This document shows positions 36,030 to 44,677 of a DNA stretch of 59,036 nt, in pieces. Below the pieces are notes generated by a model. That model saw nothing but the letters and a program-made list of their open reading frames with translations, made no database searches and was not told the origin of the DNA. The position numbers were made by a program, and so were the translations under genes. Source of the DNA: Bacillota bacterium. Its GTDB lineage: Bacteria; Bacillota; Clostridia; Acetivibrionales; DSM-1351. Position 1 is the first letter of the stretch. Every line of letters begins with the position of its first letter. The stretch is taken from contig JAEZIB010000116.1 in the NCBI GenBank assembly GCA_023416275.1, positions 1 through 59,036 of the forward strand, given 5' to 3'.

Positions 36030-36774
36030 TTTTTGTTACCTCTCTGCCATATATTTTGTGTATTTCATCTGAATAAGTTCCGTCTGAATTATATACATAT
36101 AGTGGTTCTTGAACCTTTAGCTCCGGTTTCCCTCCCCTATTACCCTTTATTAATATCATATTAGGTTTTTTATAGGGCTTAGGATGAACAAATCTCAGAT
36201 ATTTTGGCTCTATCCCATTATTTCTCATACTGCATATTACATCTGCCAGCCTCTCCGGTCTATGAACCATAGCCAGTTGACCTCCTGATTTTAGTAATGC
36301 TGCTGCTGAACATACAACATCCTCTAGGCTGCAAAGAATTTCATGTCTTGAAATGGCCTTGCTGTCATGTGGATTAACAAGGCCACATCCCTTGTTTGTA
36401 TATGGCGGGTTTGATACTACTAAATCAAAACTGGATTTCGTAAAATATTCATTATATTTTTTGATATCCCCATGCACTATTTGCACTCTGTCTTGCAGTT
36501 CATTAAGGATAACACTTCGATTTGCCATTTCAGCCATGCTTTCTTGTATCTCAAGACCCACAATTGATTTTGCCTGGGTCTTACCTGCTAATAATATTGG
36601 TATTATTCCTGTCCCAGTACCAATATCAAGTATTCTATAATTTTTTTTGATGTCTGCAAAGTCAGACAATAGAACGGCATCTACTCCAAAGCAGAATTTT
36701 TCTACATTCTGGATAAGCCTCAAGCCTTTTAGCTGCAAGTCATCAATGCGTTCCTTATCATTTATCTCAACCAA
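36022..36774 (-). CDS. tRNA1(Val) adenine-N6 methyltransferase-like protein (YabB/TrmN6)
   Basis: A 250-aa SAM-dependent methyltransferase. Motif I ILDIGTGTGIIPILL (about 48-62), an acidic GLEI end of strand 2, and the N6-adenine-type catalytic motif SNPPY with TNKG (about 120) are present. The family includes E. coli YfiC (TrmN6) and Bacillus YabB, in this same position before rsmI. TTG start at 36774 with AGAGGTG upstream. It overlaps rsmI, so the two rRNA/tRNA methylases are co-translated. Confidence 0.9.
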   Translation of the reverse strand: MVEINDKERIDDLQLKGLRLIQNVEKFCFGVDAVLLSDFADIKKNYRILDIGTGTGIIPILLAGKTQAKSIVGLEIQESMAEMANRSVILNELQDRVQIVHGDIKKYNEYFTKSSFDLVVSNPPYTNKGCGLVNPHDSKAISRHEILCSLEDVVCSAAALLKSGGQLAMVHRPERLADVICSMRNNGIEPKYLRFVHPKPYKKPNMILIKGNRGGKPELKVQEPLYVYNSDGTYSDEIHKIYGREVTKIE

Positions 36775-36866
36775 TATGGCACCTCTAATGCAATAAGCTC
36801 TTTTTTATTTGAAAAAAAGGCCAAATAAAGGTTTTCCCCTTATCTGACCTTCATTACCTGGAAATA

Positions 36867-37037
36867 TTACTTTTGTTCTGGAGCATCAACTGGACATACA
36901 TTTGAACATGCGCCACAATCGATACAAGCGTCAGCATCTATTATATATGCGCTATCTCCTGCAGTTATGCAAGATACAGGACATTCTGGTTCACAAGCGC
37001 CACAGCTAATACATGCATCTGATATAAAATATGCCAT
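36867..37037 (-). CDS. 2[4Fe-4S] ferredoxin
   Basis: A 56-aa clostridial-type ferredoxin with two canonical cluster motifs: CISCGACEPECPVSC (9-23) and CIDCGACSNVCP (39-50). It carries electrons at low potential in the cytoplasm. An excellent AGGAGGTGT site precedes the ATG at 37037. It lies between ricT and yabB, the slot held by yabA in Bacillus. RicT is part of an iron-sulfur complex, so a functional link is possible but unproven. Confidence 0.97.
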   Translation of the reverse strand: MAYFISDACISCGACEPECPVSCITAGDSAYIIDADACIDCGACSNVCPVDAPEQK

Positions 37038-37148
37038 TAAAATACACCTCCTAAAAATTAAGAAAAAGCATTCAATAATATCATGCGTTTCGCTACTATT
37101 TTAACACCATTTCTTAGTATTGACAATGAAATTATAAAAATAAAAAAA

Positions 37149-38024
37149 CTAGTCCTCTAATTGCTTTAGAGCTTCTATGTCAATATCAGGCTCATCAGTA
37201 GTGGTTGCATCCTTTATAACCTTGACTTCACCTTCTTTGAAATCATACACTCTTAACTCATTATCATTTCCCTCGTCAAGCTTTATTTTGAGAGTTTCCC
37301 GTAAGAGATTAACGCCAACAACTGTTCCGTGTCCCTCAGGGGTATCTACTATAGCACCTACTTTAGGCACTCTTCCCAAAAGATCCTCATATGCTTCCTG
37401 TTCATATTTGAGACAGCACATAAGTCTTCCGCAAGTACCTGATATCTTTGTTGGATTTAGCGAAAGTGACTGCTCCTTAGCCATTTTTATTGAAACGGGT
37501 TGAAACTCACCTAAGAATGAATTACAGCAAAGCACTCTGCCACATATACCCATTCCACCCATCATTTTTGATTCGTCTCTAACTCCAATTTGTCTTAATT
37601 CAATTCTTGTCTTAAATACAGCAGCCAAATCTTTTACAAGCTCTCTAAAATCCACCCTGCCGTCAGCTGTAAAATAGAACAACACTTTATTGTTATCGAA
37701 AGTGTATTCTACATCTATAAGCTTCATATCAAGCTTGTGGTCGCTTATTTTTTGAAGGCAGATATTATATGCCTCTTTTTCTTTTCTGTCATTTTCTTCA
37801 GCATGAGCGGCGTCCTCTTCACTTGCTATTCTAATTACCTTTTTAAGAGGTGCTACTATCTCAGATTCATCCACTTCTCTATTTGGAACAACTACAAGTC
37901 CATATTCAATGCCTCTTGCAGTTTCAACAATTACATTTTGATTTAAGTCAATTAAAAACTCTCCAGGATCAAAATAATATATCTTTCCCGCATTTTTAAA
38001 TCTAACGCCTACAACATTTACCAT
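37149..38024 (-). CDS. ricT: RicT (YaaT/PSP1-family) Y-complex subunit
   Basis: A 291-aa PSP1 C-terminal-domain protein. In Bacillus, RicT with RicA and RicF guides RNase Y in mRNA processing and affects Spo0A activation; the complex holds [4Fe-4S] clusters. Here the family opens VNVVGVRFKNAGKIYYFDPG. The Cys-rich blocks GMGICGRVLCCNSFLG and TCGRLMCCLKYEQEAY (about 160-215) are intact. ATG at 38024, 7 nt after AAAGGA, is chosen over the frame open to 38063. It sits next to holB as in Bacillus. Confidence 0.94.
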   Translation of the reverse strand: MVNVVGVRFKNAGKIYYFDPGEFLIDLNQNVIVETARGIEYGLVVVPNREVDESEIVAPLKKVIRIASEEDAAHAEENDRKEKEAYNICLQKISDHKLDMKLIDVEYTFDNNKVLFYFTADGRVDFRELVKDLAAVFKTRIELRQIGVRDESKMMGGMGICGRVLCCNSFLGEFQPVSIKMAKEQSLSLNPTKISGTCGRLMCCLKYEQEAYEDLLGRVPKVGAIVDTPEGHGTVVGVNLLRETLKIKLDEGNDNELRVYDFKEGEVKVIKDATTTDEPDIDIEALKQLED

Positions 38025-38094
38025 TATATAATTCCTTTCTATTAAAAGCTTATGAATGGACATACCTTATATTAAAAAACAACGCTACTTTCTC

Positions 38095-39072
38095 TCATAT
38101 TGATGAAAACATGCTCTGTTGAATTTTCATTAACATAACCTCAATAGTAAGCTGGAAATTCGCGTTAACCTCCAGGCTTTTTTTTGCACTCCAAATAGCA
38201 CGGATACTTTTCATCAGGCTAGATAGATTTATACCTTCATTCTTAATTATCATATCTTTTTTGTCGGAATTAATCAATATATTAAAATTACCTGTTTGAT
38301 TATATACAACTATGTCTCTTAAAAACATCAGTATTACACGTAATATAAAGTCTATCCTATCATCATATTTCTCAAACAGCTCATATAGTATATACACATC
38401 AGTATCCTGAGATTGCAGCAATTGCATAACTTGATCTAAAACTACATCTCTTATTTCCAAATACTCAGGCAAATCAACCAAGCCTATTGCTGTCCCTATT
38501 ACGCCATCAGCATATGACACAATAAAATCCCATTCTGGCTTTATAGCTCCATATTTGGCTTTAAGAATTTCCATTAATTCCTCATAACTTAATTTGTTAA
38601 AAAATATTCTTTGACATCTGGAGCGAATAGTGGGAGCCATAGCTGACCCCGATTGTACTGTAAGTATAAAAACTACATACCCTGGTGGTTCTTCAAGTGA
38701 TTTGAGTAGTGCATTTTGAGCCTGAATAGTCATATTATCGGCATTATTTATAACAAAAACCTTATATTTAGAATATAAGGGTCTAATGATTATACCCTTT
38801 AATACATTTCTAATATCTTCAACACTAATACTCTTGTCCTCATCCAAATAAATTTCCTGGAAATCTGGATGAGAACCTTGCTGAAATAGCTGACAAGCTT
38901 TACACCTTCCACACGGTGCATCATCAGCCTCACACATCAGCATAGAAGAAAAAGCTAGCGCAGTTTCTCTTTTTCCAATACCATTAGCACCCTCAAATAT
39001 ATATGCATGGCTAATGTTATCACTTTTTATTGCTGTTTGTAAGGTACTCAACACCTTTTGGTGTCCTAGCAT
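38095..39072 (-). CDS. holB: DNA polymerase III delta' subunit
   Basis: A 325-aa AAA+ clamp-loader subunit. The opening MLGHQKVLSTLQTAI matches the family. The P-loop region is EGANGIGKRETALAF, the zinc module has CGRCKACQLF (about 65), and the SRC motif is in APTIRSRCQRIFF. Sensor-type NADNMTIQAQNALLKSLEEPP is present. ATG at 39072 is chosen; upstream in-frame TTG 39117 has no ribosome site, while AGGAGG lies 12 nt before the ATG. Syntenic with Bacillus (tmk-yaaQ-yaaR-holB). Confidence 0.93.
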   Translation of the reverse strand: MLGHQKVLSTLQTAIKSDNISHAYIFEGANGIGKRETALAFSSMLMCEADDAPCGRCKACQLFQQGSHPDFQEIYLDEDKSISVEDIRNVLKGIIIRPLYSKYKVFVINNADNMTIQAQNALLKSLEEPPGYVVFILTVQSGSAMAPTIRSRCQRIFFNKLSYEELMEILKAKYGAIKPEWDFIVSYADGVIGTAIGLVDLPEYLEIRDVVLDQVMQLLQSQDTDVYILYELFEKYDDRIDFILRVILMFLRDIVVYNQTGNFNILINSDKKDMIIKNEGINLSSLMKSIRAIWSAKKSLEVNANFQLTIEVMLMKIQQSMFSSI

Positions 39073-39227
39073 CGTAACGTTCAACCTCCTGCCGTTTACT
39101 TCCTCTATACTGTACAAAAGTCAATTACTATCGGCTGAATATCCGATGATATAATATCCATCAGTGCCAAAACAGTTCAAAATCTGATTAATATATCCTT
39201 ACCTAAATCAAAGCGGTACCTGCCTCA

Positions 39228-39677
39228 TTATAAAAACAAATCCAAAATTAATCCTCTGATATCATCTAATTTTTTTAATATACTTATATTGTCCTGTTCA
39301 GCCTTCAGCACTTCATTTGTCAGTTCTATAAGTTCTTCGTTGATTTTATTAATAATAGCATAAACCCTATGCCTACCACGCCTATCTAAAAAACTCTTTT
39401 TTGAAAAGCTGTGGGAGTGAGCAACTGCCTCATCGAGAAATTCTGATATTAGCTTTTTATAGATTTTTAAATCACGAATGTCAGCCTTTTTCTCAAGCTT
39501 TTTCCCCTGACTTTGAATCTTATCTGCAAGCGTCCTGATTCTTTCTTCATAATTTGAGGTTTCTAGCCTCCTCATCTGGGATGCAAAGTTAACATCTCTT
39601 TCATTACGAATAGCTCTTTCATCTCGTTCAGGAAAGGTTTTAATTCTAGAATTATTAGAGGTATCTTGTATTTTTAT
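39228..39677 (-). CDS. YaaR (DUF327) family protein, apparently with a non-standard start
   Basis: A soluble helical protein of the YaaR/DUF327 family, a fixed neighbour of holB and tmk in Firmicutes, of unknown function. The conserved core is DLKIYKKLISEFLDEAVAHS, the basic DRRGRHRVYAIINKINEE and the end DIRGLILDLF. From the first usual start (ATG 39575) it has only 115 aa. The frame continues upstream with YVIKIQDTSNN, a family-like N-terminus, to an ATA at 39677 about 8-12 nt after AGGAAGTG. An in-frame TGA lies just beyond. This gives 149 aa, near the usual length of about 146. No ATG, GTG or TTG exists in that stretch. Confidence 0.8.
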   Translation of the reverse strand: MKIQDTSNNSRIKTFPERDERAIRNERDVNFASQMRRLETSNYEERIRTLADKIQSQGKKLEKKADIRDLKIYKKLISEFLDEAVAHSHSFSKKSFLDRRGRHRVYAIINKINEELIELTNEVLKAEQDNISILKKLDDIRGLILDLFL

Positions 39678-39720
39678 GACGTACTCACTTCCTCACATGC
39701 ATATTTTTAATTAGTTTTCC

Positions 39721-40059
39721 CTAAACCTTATAAAACCTCTCAACATCTACAACAAATATAGTTGCTCCTCCAACATTTACCTCGACCGGATATGGCATAT
39801 ACATTCCACTCATAATATCTATTCCGCCCGGTGTTGCTGGGGAATTGATAACTTGCTTTCTGCTTTTGGACTTTTTCTCTATTATTGCAATAACTTCATC
39901 TAGCTTTTCTTCCTCAACCCCAACCAACAAAGTAGTATTTCCCGCCTTTAAGAAACCTCCTGAGGAGCACATTTTAGTTACTCCAAAGCCACTCTTATTG
40001 AGTTCTTCCATTACTTTTCTACCGTCCTCATCATGTACAATCGCATAAACAAGTTTCAT
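39721..40059 (-). CDS. darA: Cyclic-di-AMP receptor DarA/PstA (YaaQ, PII-like)
   Basis: A 112-aa PII-like trimeric signal protein that binds c-di-AMP. It starts MKLVYAIVHDEDGRKVMEEL. It keeps the ligand-loop residues in TKMCSSGGFLKAGNTTLLVG (29-48) and ends with GGATIFVVDVERFYKV. The large B-loop is replaced by a short KSRKQVINSPATPGGIDIMSG stretch, as in DarA. The downstream target is unknown in most species. It lies between tmk and yaaR, exactly as in Bacillus. The c-di-AMP-inhibited KimA is encoded in the same window. Confidence 0.95.
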   Translation of the reverse strand: MKLVYAIVHDEDGRKVMEELNKSGFGVTKMCSSGGFLKAGNTTLLVGVEEEKLDEVIAIIEKKSKSRKQVINSPATPGGIDIMSGMYMPYPVEVNVGGATIFVVDVERFYKV

Positions 40060-40084
40060 AGTGCGCTACCCCCTTAATATAATT

Positions 40085-40705
40085 TTAAAGAATAGTGTCA
40101 ATATATCTATTTAATTGAGAAGAAATCTCATCTATTGATTTTTCGGCGTCTATTGTCATAATTCTATCTGGAAATAACAATGACATTTTCTTATACCCCT
40201 CATATACACGCTTATGAAAATCTAGTTTTTCTTGCTCTATTCTGTCAGCACCGGTTGCATCTATTCTCCTTTTTATTGCTGTCTCAGGATCTATGTCCAG
40301 AAAAAATGTTACATCTGGACTAATTCCGTCTATAGCCACTCTGTTGACATCCGCTATCAATCTAAGATCAAGCCCTCTACCACAACCTTGATACGCATAA
40401 CTGGAATCAACAAATCTATCACAAATTACTATTTTCCCTGCTTCTATAGCAGGCTTGATTACCTGTGCCACATGCTGAGCTCTTGATGCTGCATACAATA
40501 TCATTTCTGTCAGCGGAACAATCTCGGTATTAGCTGGATCTAGAATTAAATCTCTGATTAATTCACTTACTTTTGTGCCTCCCGGTTCACGGGATAATAC
40601 AACCTCATAACCCTTATCTTTTAGATATTCCTCCAATAGTTTGATTTGTGTGGTTTTCCCCGAACCATCAGTGCCCTCAAAAGTTATAAATTTGCCATTC
40701 TCCAT
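40085..40705 (-). CDS. tmk: Thymidylate kinase
   Basis: A 206-aa P-loop kinase converting dTMP to dTDP. Walker A FEGTDGSGKTTQ at 9-20, the DRx motif in VICDRFVDSSYAYQG (about 91-105), and the LID region with IDATGADRIEQE near 150. Complete. GGAGG lies 8 nt ahead of the ATG. The operon tmk-darA-yaaR-holB-ricT is tightly packed on the minus strand. Confidence 0.97.
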   Translation of the reverse strand: MENGKFITFEGTDGSGKTTQIKLLEEYLKDKGYEVVLSREPGGTKVSELIRDLILDPANTEIVPLTEMILYAASRAQHVAQVIKPAIEAGKIVICDRFVDSSYAYQGCGRGLDLRLIADVNRVAIDGISPDVTFFLDIDPETAIKRRIDATGADRIEQEKLDFHKRVYEGYKKMSLLFPDRIMTIDAEKSIDEISSQLNRYIDTIL

Positions 40706-40841
40706 TTGCTTTTCCTCCAGCCAATTGTCCTCTGAAATATGGTTACTATAAGAATACTTAATAGCAATCCATAATTTATTAATACTTAAATCTATATAAA
40801 AAAGTGTTTATCCATCTACTATATATTTAAATTATATCATA

Positions 40842-42419
40842 CTACTTAATAACTTGGACACATTTATTATGACTAATGCCATTTATCATGCCCCCTATTT
40901 CAATAATAGCAGTTATATACTGTATATGCTTTTTCTCAATTATATCTCCGGGATATAGAACTGGTATTCCTGGAGGATAAGGTGTTATAACATCTGCACA
41001 GATTCTATTACAGCTATCCTCAACCGGAATTTTTTCCTTTTGTGCCATGTAAGCCTCATAGGGTAAAACACATGTATTGATGTCACTTACTTCAGCTTTC
41101 CCCACTTTTGTAACCTTATCAGTCTCAACCAAATCATTTGTAACACTATTATGTAATTCTTTATAATACTTTTTAATAATATTACTATGCATATATAAAT
41201 TTTCCCGTTTTCCCTTATAATCTATTATATTAAGCAAACTCCTCATAGCATCTAGCAAGGCTGAAAACGTCTCATGGTTATCGGCCGTTGTTGTAATGAA
41301 TACCAGGTTTTCATAGTCTGCCATCTCAACCTGCGTTTCAAACCTCTCTCTTAATAGCTTTTCCGCATAATAGCCACTTATACCAAGCTTACTGATATTT
41401 ATAACCAATCTTGTTGTATCATGCATTAAAATTGATTCTGAAGTTGTGAAAGACACCGAAGGAGATACTGGCTTTTTATCTAAATTCTTATCAAATAAAA
41501 TGTCACTTGACAAAATCCTGTATTCAAGATACTTCTCAAGCTCTTTTTTAAACCATTGAATTTCATCAATTAGTTGGTCTAGCTTTTGCGCTCCATCTCG
41601 CTCCATTAATTCTCTTGCAATATCAAGATATGACATTAAAATATATGATGGACTTGAGGTCTGTAACATACTTAAATTCAATTTCAACCTGTCAATATCC
41701 ACTCTGTCTCCCTTTACATGCAAATATGCTCCCTGAGTTACAGCAGGAAGGGTTTTGTGTGCGCTCTGTATGCAAATGTCTGCGCCGTGCTTGATTGCAG
41801 AAGGCGGCAGCTTCTCATTAAAGACCAAATGTGCTCCATGTGCTTCATCCACAATAAGAAGCTTATTATATGAATGTACCACACTGCTTATTTCCTCAAT
41901 GTTACTGCATATACCATAATAATTTGGTCTTGTTATCAGCACGGCAACCGCATCTGGGTGCTGGCACAACAACTTCTCTATGCTTTTTGCAGTTATTGCT
42001 CCAGTAATTCCAAACTCACAAATGTATTCAGGATAGGCAAAAACCGGCTCTGCGCCAGATAATATAAGCCCTGCTACCACGGATTTGTGAGAATCTCTTC
42101 CTATAATGATTTTCTGTCCTCTGGCGCAGGCGCTCATGATGGCTGCCTGAATACCACAGGTAGAGCCATTCACAAGAAAAAATGTCTTGTCAGCTCCGAA
42201 AGCTTTTGCAGCTAACACCTCAGCCTCTTTTATTATGCCCTCGGGATAGTGCAGGTTGTCTGTGCCTTCTATTTCAGTCACATCCAGCTTCAAAATATCC
42301 TGAGCTAGTTCATGGGGTATTCCCTTTGCTAGCTTGTGCCCAGGCATGTGAAATATATTTATATTTTGTTTTGCGTATTCTCTTAGGTAGTTGTAAATTG
42401 GGGTGTTGTAGGTTTTCAT
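40842..42419 (-). CDS. PLP-dependent Orn/Lys/Arg decarboxylase family protein
   Basis: A 525-aa fold-type I PLP enzyme. The core includes FHMPGHKLAKG, FLVNGSTCGIQAAI, the Asp/His block VDEAHGAHL, and the PLP lysine in SAHKTLPA (about 225-232). The C-terminal domain has the family's PYPPGIPVLYPGD block. It decarboxylates arginine, lysine or ornithine for polyamine synthesis. Bacillus has yaaO, of the same family, immediately upstream of tmk. ATG at 42419 (AGGTGA 6 nt upstream) is preferred to GTG 42428. The exact substrate is unassigned. Confidence 0.9.
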   Translation of the reverse strand: MKTYNTPIYNYLREYAKQNINIFHMPGHKLAKGIPHELAQDILKLDVTEIEGTDNLHYPEGIIKEAEVLAAKAFGADKTFFLVNGSTCGIQAAIMSACARGQKIIIGRDSHKSVVAGLILSGAEPVFAYPEYICEFGITGAITAKSIEKLLCQHPDAVAVLITRPNYYGICSNIEEISSVVHSYNKLLIVDEAHGAHLVFNEKLPPSAIKHGADICIQSAHKTLPAVTQGAYLHVKGDRVDIDRLKLNLSMLQTSSPSYILMSYLDIARELMERDGAQKLDQLIDEIQWFKKELEKYLEYRILSSDILFDKNLDKKPVSPSVSFTTSESILMHDTTRLVINISKLGISGYYAEKLLRERFETQVEMADYENLVFITTTADNHETFSALLDAMRSLLNIIDYKGKRENLYMHSNIIKKYYKELHNSVTNDLVETDKVTKVGKAEVSDINTCVLPYEAYMAQKEKIPVEDSCNRICADVITPYPPGIPVLYPGDIIEKKHIQYITAIIEIGGMINGISHNKCVQVIK

Positions 42420-42750
42420 TTTGGTCACCTGCTTTTGGATTGGAATTTCGTTGAAAAAATCAATTTTTCAACCATGCACCTATTCGTTTTTCTAAATAAA
42501 GATATTTGTTAGTTTTCAACATTTTACCATTATATTTTATCCGTTATTTGCTTTTATCAGTGTAGCATATTACCAGTAAACATACAATTCTAGGCTTTAA
42601 TAAACAATTCTGAAGGACAAATTGCTGCTTCCATATAATTACTGTAGGAAACATTAGCGATTTTTGTAAGGAGATTCAGAGAAACCATAAGCTGTTTAAC
42701 CATTTGTTATTAATAGCTTCCCTTCTCCCCACTCTTAAATTGATATAGTG
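42420..42750. other. Intergenic region upstream of the decarboxylase gene
   Basis: About 330 AT-rich bases between the end of the RiPP locus and the decarboxylase start. No strong terminator for the RiPP genes and no gene were seen. Confidence 0.5.
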
Positions 42751-43572
42751 TTATGACTCAATAAGGCAATATAACCAGTCCTTAACTTTCGTATAATCCT
42801 CTTCTGTAACTTTTTTATATACAACATTCCCTCTTACATACATTTGTCCCATATCATCACACAGCTCCTTATTAAGATTTCTTCCTATTACCTTTTTTTC
42901 TCCCACTCTTTTATTTAAAGTAACAATTAACTCCTTGTCACACAATTTTTCTTGTTTACAATCGTAAATTTTCTTCTTTTCAAATCTTGCCTGAAAGCAA
43001 ACTCTTCCCATTGAAATAATAGCGTTATCCCTATATGCAGTTAATTTTATTCCGGGAATCTCAAATTCATTATTATAGTTTTCTTTTGGTATGTTCACTT
43101 CTATTTCTTCTATATGACACTTTTTCAGAAATTCCAACTTAGAATCATGGTTAAAATTCAGTCCTAAAATAATGTCAGAATATTCTTTAAATTCATTACT
43201 CAATAATTTATCAGCCCATGGGCAGTCAATGATAGAGCGGGTAAGTATTCTTCCAAGTACTGGTATAATTCTTTTATTCTCAATTAAAGATTTGCACCGA
43301 TATAAAAAACCATAATCATTAAATACCACTTTTACTTGGTTTGACTTTGTAAATTCCTCTATTCTATTATATATTTGTGACATATATTTTTCTGGGATAA
43401 ATGGTGTAACATACCTGACTGATAAATTGTTATTTTGAGCAAATTTGATAATCTGTTCAATCTGTTTCGATATTGCTGAATAAATACAACCCTCATCTCC
43501 AACAACTATCCCTCTATTCCATTCATCCTGTTCCAGTTGTTCAATATTCCTTATATATCTCTCCGTTATCAC
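42751..43572 (-). CDS. U32-like protein with UbiV-type cysteine pattern, in a RiPP locus
   Basis: A 273-aa soluble protein. It lacks the full U32 signature but has a barrel-like layout and four cysteines arranged like the [4Fe-4S] ligands of E. coli UbiV: Cys29 in VVGDEGCIYS, Cys192 in GRVCFQAR, Cys205 and Cys211. The UbiV ligands, from memory, are 39, 180, 193 and 197. The RVCFQAR element corresponds to the R-C-F-x-A-R element of UbiV. UbiV works with UbiU in oxygen-independent hydroxylation. GTG start at 43572, one base after the stop of the UbiU-like gene, with AGGAGG inside that gene: strong translational coupling. Most likely it forms a heterodimer with that product and modifies the precursor peptide (inference). 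Confidence 0.65.
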   Translation of the reverse strand: MITERYIRNIEQLEQDEWNRGIVVGDEGCIYSAISKQIEQIIKFAQNNNLSVRYVTPFIPEKYMSQIYNRIEEFTKSNQVKVVFNDYGFLYRCKSLIENKRIIPVLGRILTRSIIDCPWADKLLSNEFKEYSDIILGLNFNHDSKLEFLKKCHIEEIEVNIPKENYNNEFEIPGIKLTAYRDNAIISMGRVCFQARFEKKKIYDCKQEKLCDKELIVTLNKRVGEKKVIGRNLNKELCDDMGQMYVRGNVVYKKVTEEDYTKVKDWLYCLIES

Positions 43573-43573
43573 T

Positions 43574-44527
43574 TTACTCTCCTCCTATTGTATATAAGTA
43601 ATTTGGATTATTACTTGAATATTTACAACTCCGGCGGTTACAGAAAAACATATCCCACCACTCTGGTAAAAATAACTGGGCAGATTCCTCTGGATCAGAT
43701 TCCAATACTCTTTTATAAAATTTTATCACTTCTATCAAGGCTTTATAATCTGCTCCTCTGCCAACTACCTTTAGAGCATTAACGCCAAAATTGTCTAGTT
43801 TTTTCAATACACATGCGCAACAAGCTGCTTCAACATTAAATAAATCTGTTTTTTCGGTTTTTTCCCCATTAAATACATTATATACTGCTTTACAAGATAA
43901 ACCTGGATTAAATTTGTCCAAATGCCCTTCTCCAATTCCATGTAAAAAGCCACATGCTCCATTAAAAAAAGAGCATCCTATATATCCTATTACTTCATAA
44001 TCCATTATTTTCTCTTTACAAAACTTCTCTATTTCATCAATTGTTATTTGATATGATAAAATAACCCTATCCACTCCAAACTCCTTCAAGAACGTTATTT
44101 GTTCCTGATTGGTAGTCTTTAAATATACACTAGCATGTAAGGATACATCATATTTTTGTTTAGAAAGCTTCTGTAAAAGTCCCATATCTCCAACAATCAA
44201 TGCATCTACTCCTGAATCAATCGCTTGTTCAATATGCTTAAGGTACTCGGCTTCCAATTGTCCCTTCCTTTGAACGGAATCTGAAAAAAACTGGGTATTT
44301 GCTGTAAAATTTACCTTCACTTGATTTTCATGAGCCATTTGTACGATCTCTTTTACTTCATTCATATCAACTGATATCTTATTTCCAATGATATTACTCT
44401 TTCCACGACCTGAAAAGGAATATGTCCGGAATAAATTTTCATCACCACCAAGATATATTTCATCGCATCCAGCTTGGATTAAATTATATGCACTTTCATA
44501 AGAACTAACTGGTGCTAGTATATTCAT
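43574..44527 (-). CDS. U32 family protein with UbiU-type cysteine pattern, in a RiPP locus
   Basis: A 317-aa U32 TIM-barrel protein: MNILAPVSSYESAYNLIQAG at the start, GVDALIVGDMGLL, and HASVYLKTTNQ near the barrel centre. The cysteines in YIGCSFFNGACGF are separated by 7, the next (GLSCKAV) comes 20 later, and a CCAC cluster about 24 after that. Compare UbiU 169, 176, 193, 232. A C-terminal CNRRSC adds two more. In known relatives (UbiU, TrhP, RlhA) such clusters support hydroxylation without O2. ATG at 44527 after TTAGGTGA is preferred to GTG 44536. It follows the precursor gene and a hairpin on the same strand. Confidence 0.8.
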   Translation of the reverse strand: MNILAPVSSYESAYNLIQAGCDEIYLGGDENLFRTYSFSGRGKSNIIGNKISVDMNEVKEIVQMAHENQVKVNFTANTQFFSDSVQRKGQLEAEYLKHIEQAIDSGVDALIVGDMGLLQKLSKQKYDVSLHASVYLKTTNQEQITFLKEFGVDRVILSYQITIDEIEKFCKEKIMDYEVIGYIGCSFFNGACGFLHGIGEGHLDKFNPGLSCKAVYNVFNGEKTEKTDLFNVEAACCACVLKKLDNFGVNALKVVGRGADYKALIEVIKFYKRVLESDPEESAQLFLPEWWDMFFCNRRSCKYSSNNPNYLYTIGGE

Positions 44528-44572
44528 TGTTTTCACCTAACCTTCACTTTTAATCATTCTTTATTAAGAAAT

Positions 44573-44613
44573 AATGGCACTAAAAGAAAGATGTATTATC
44601 CTCTAGTGCCATT
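44573..44613 (-). terminator. Hairpin between the precursor and U32 genes, likely partial terminator
   Basis: AATGGCACTA (44573-44582) pairs with TAGTGCCATT (44604-44613), a perfect 10-bp stem with a 21-base loop, about 65 bases after the precursor stop. On the minus strand it is followed by ATTTCTTAAT, a weak U-tract. It may let most transcripts stop after the precursor, giving excess peptide over enzymes. Confidence 0.5.
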
Positions 44614-44677
44614 GTCATTTATAATAATTATTTATAGACAAATTTAATTAAAATTTATGTATCTTATAAACTAAGAC

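Noticed and set aside
42601..42700. Direct repeat CAATTCT near the decarboxylase promoter
   Set aside because: Only 7 bases, repeated once in AT-rich DNA; expected by chance.
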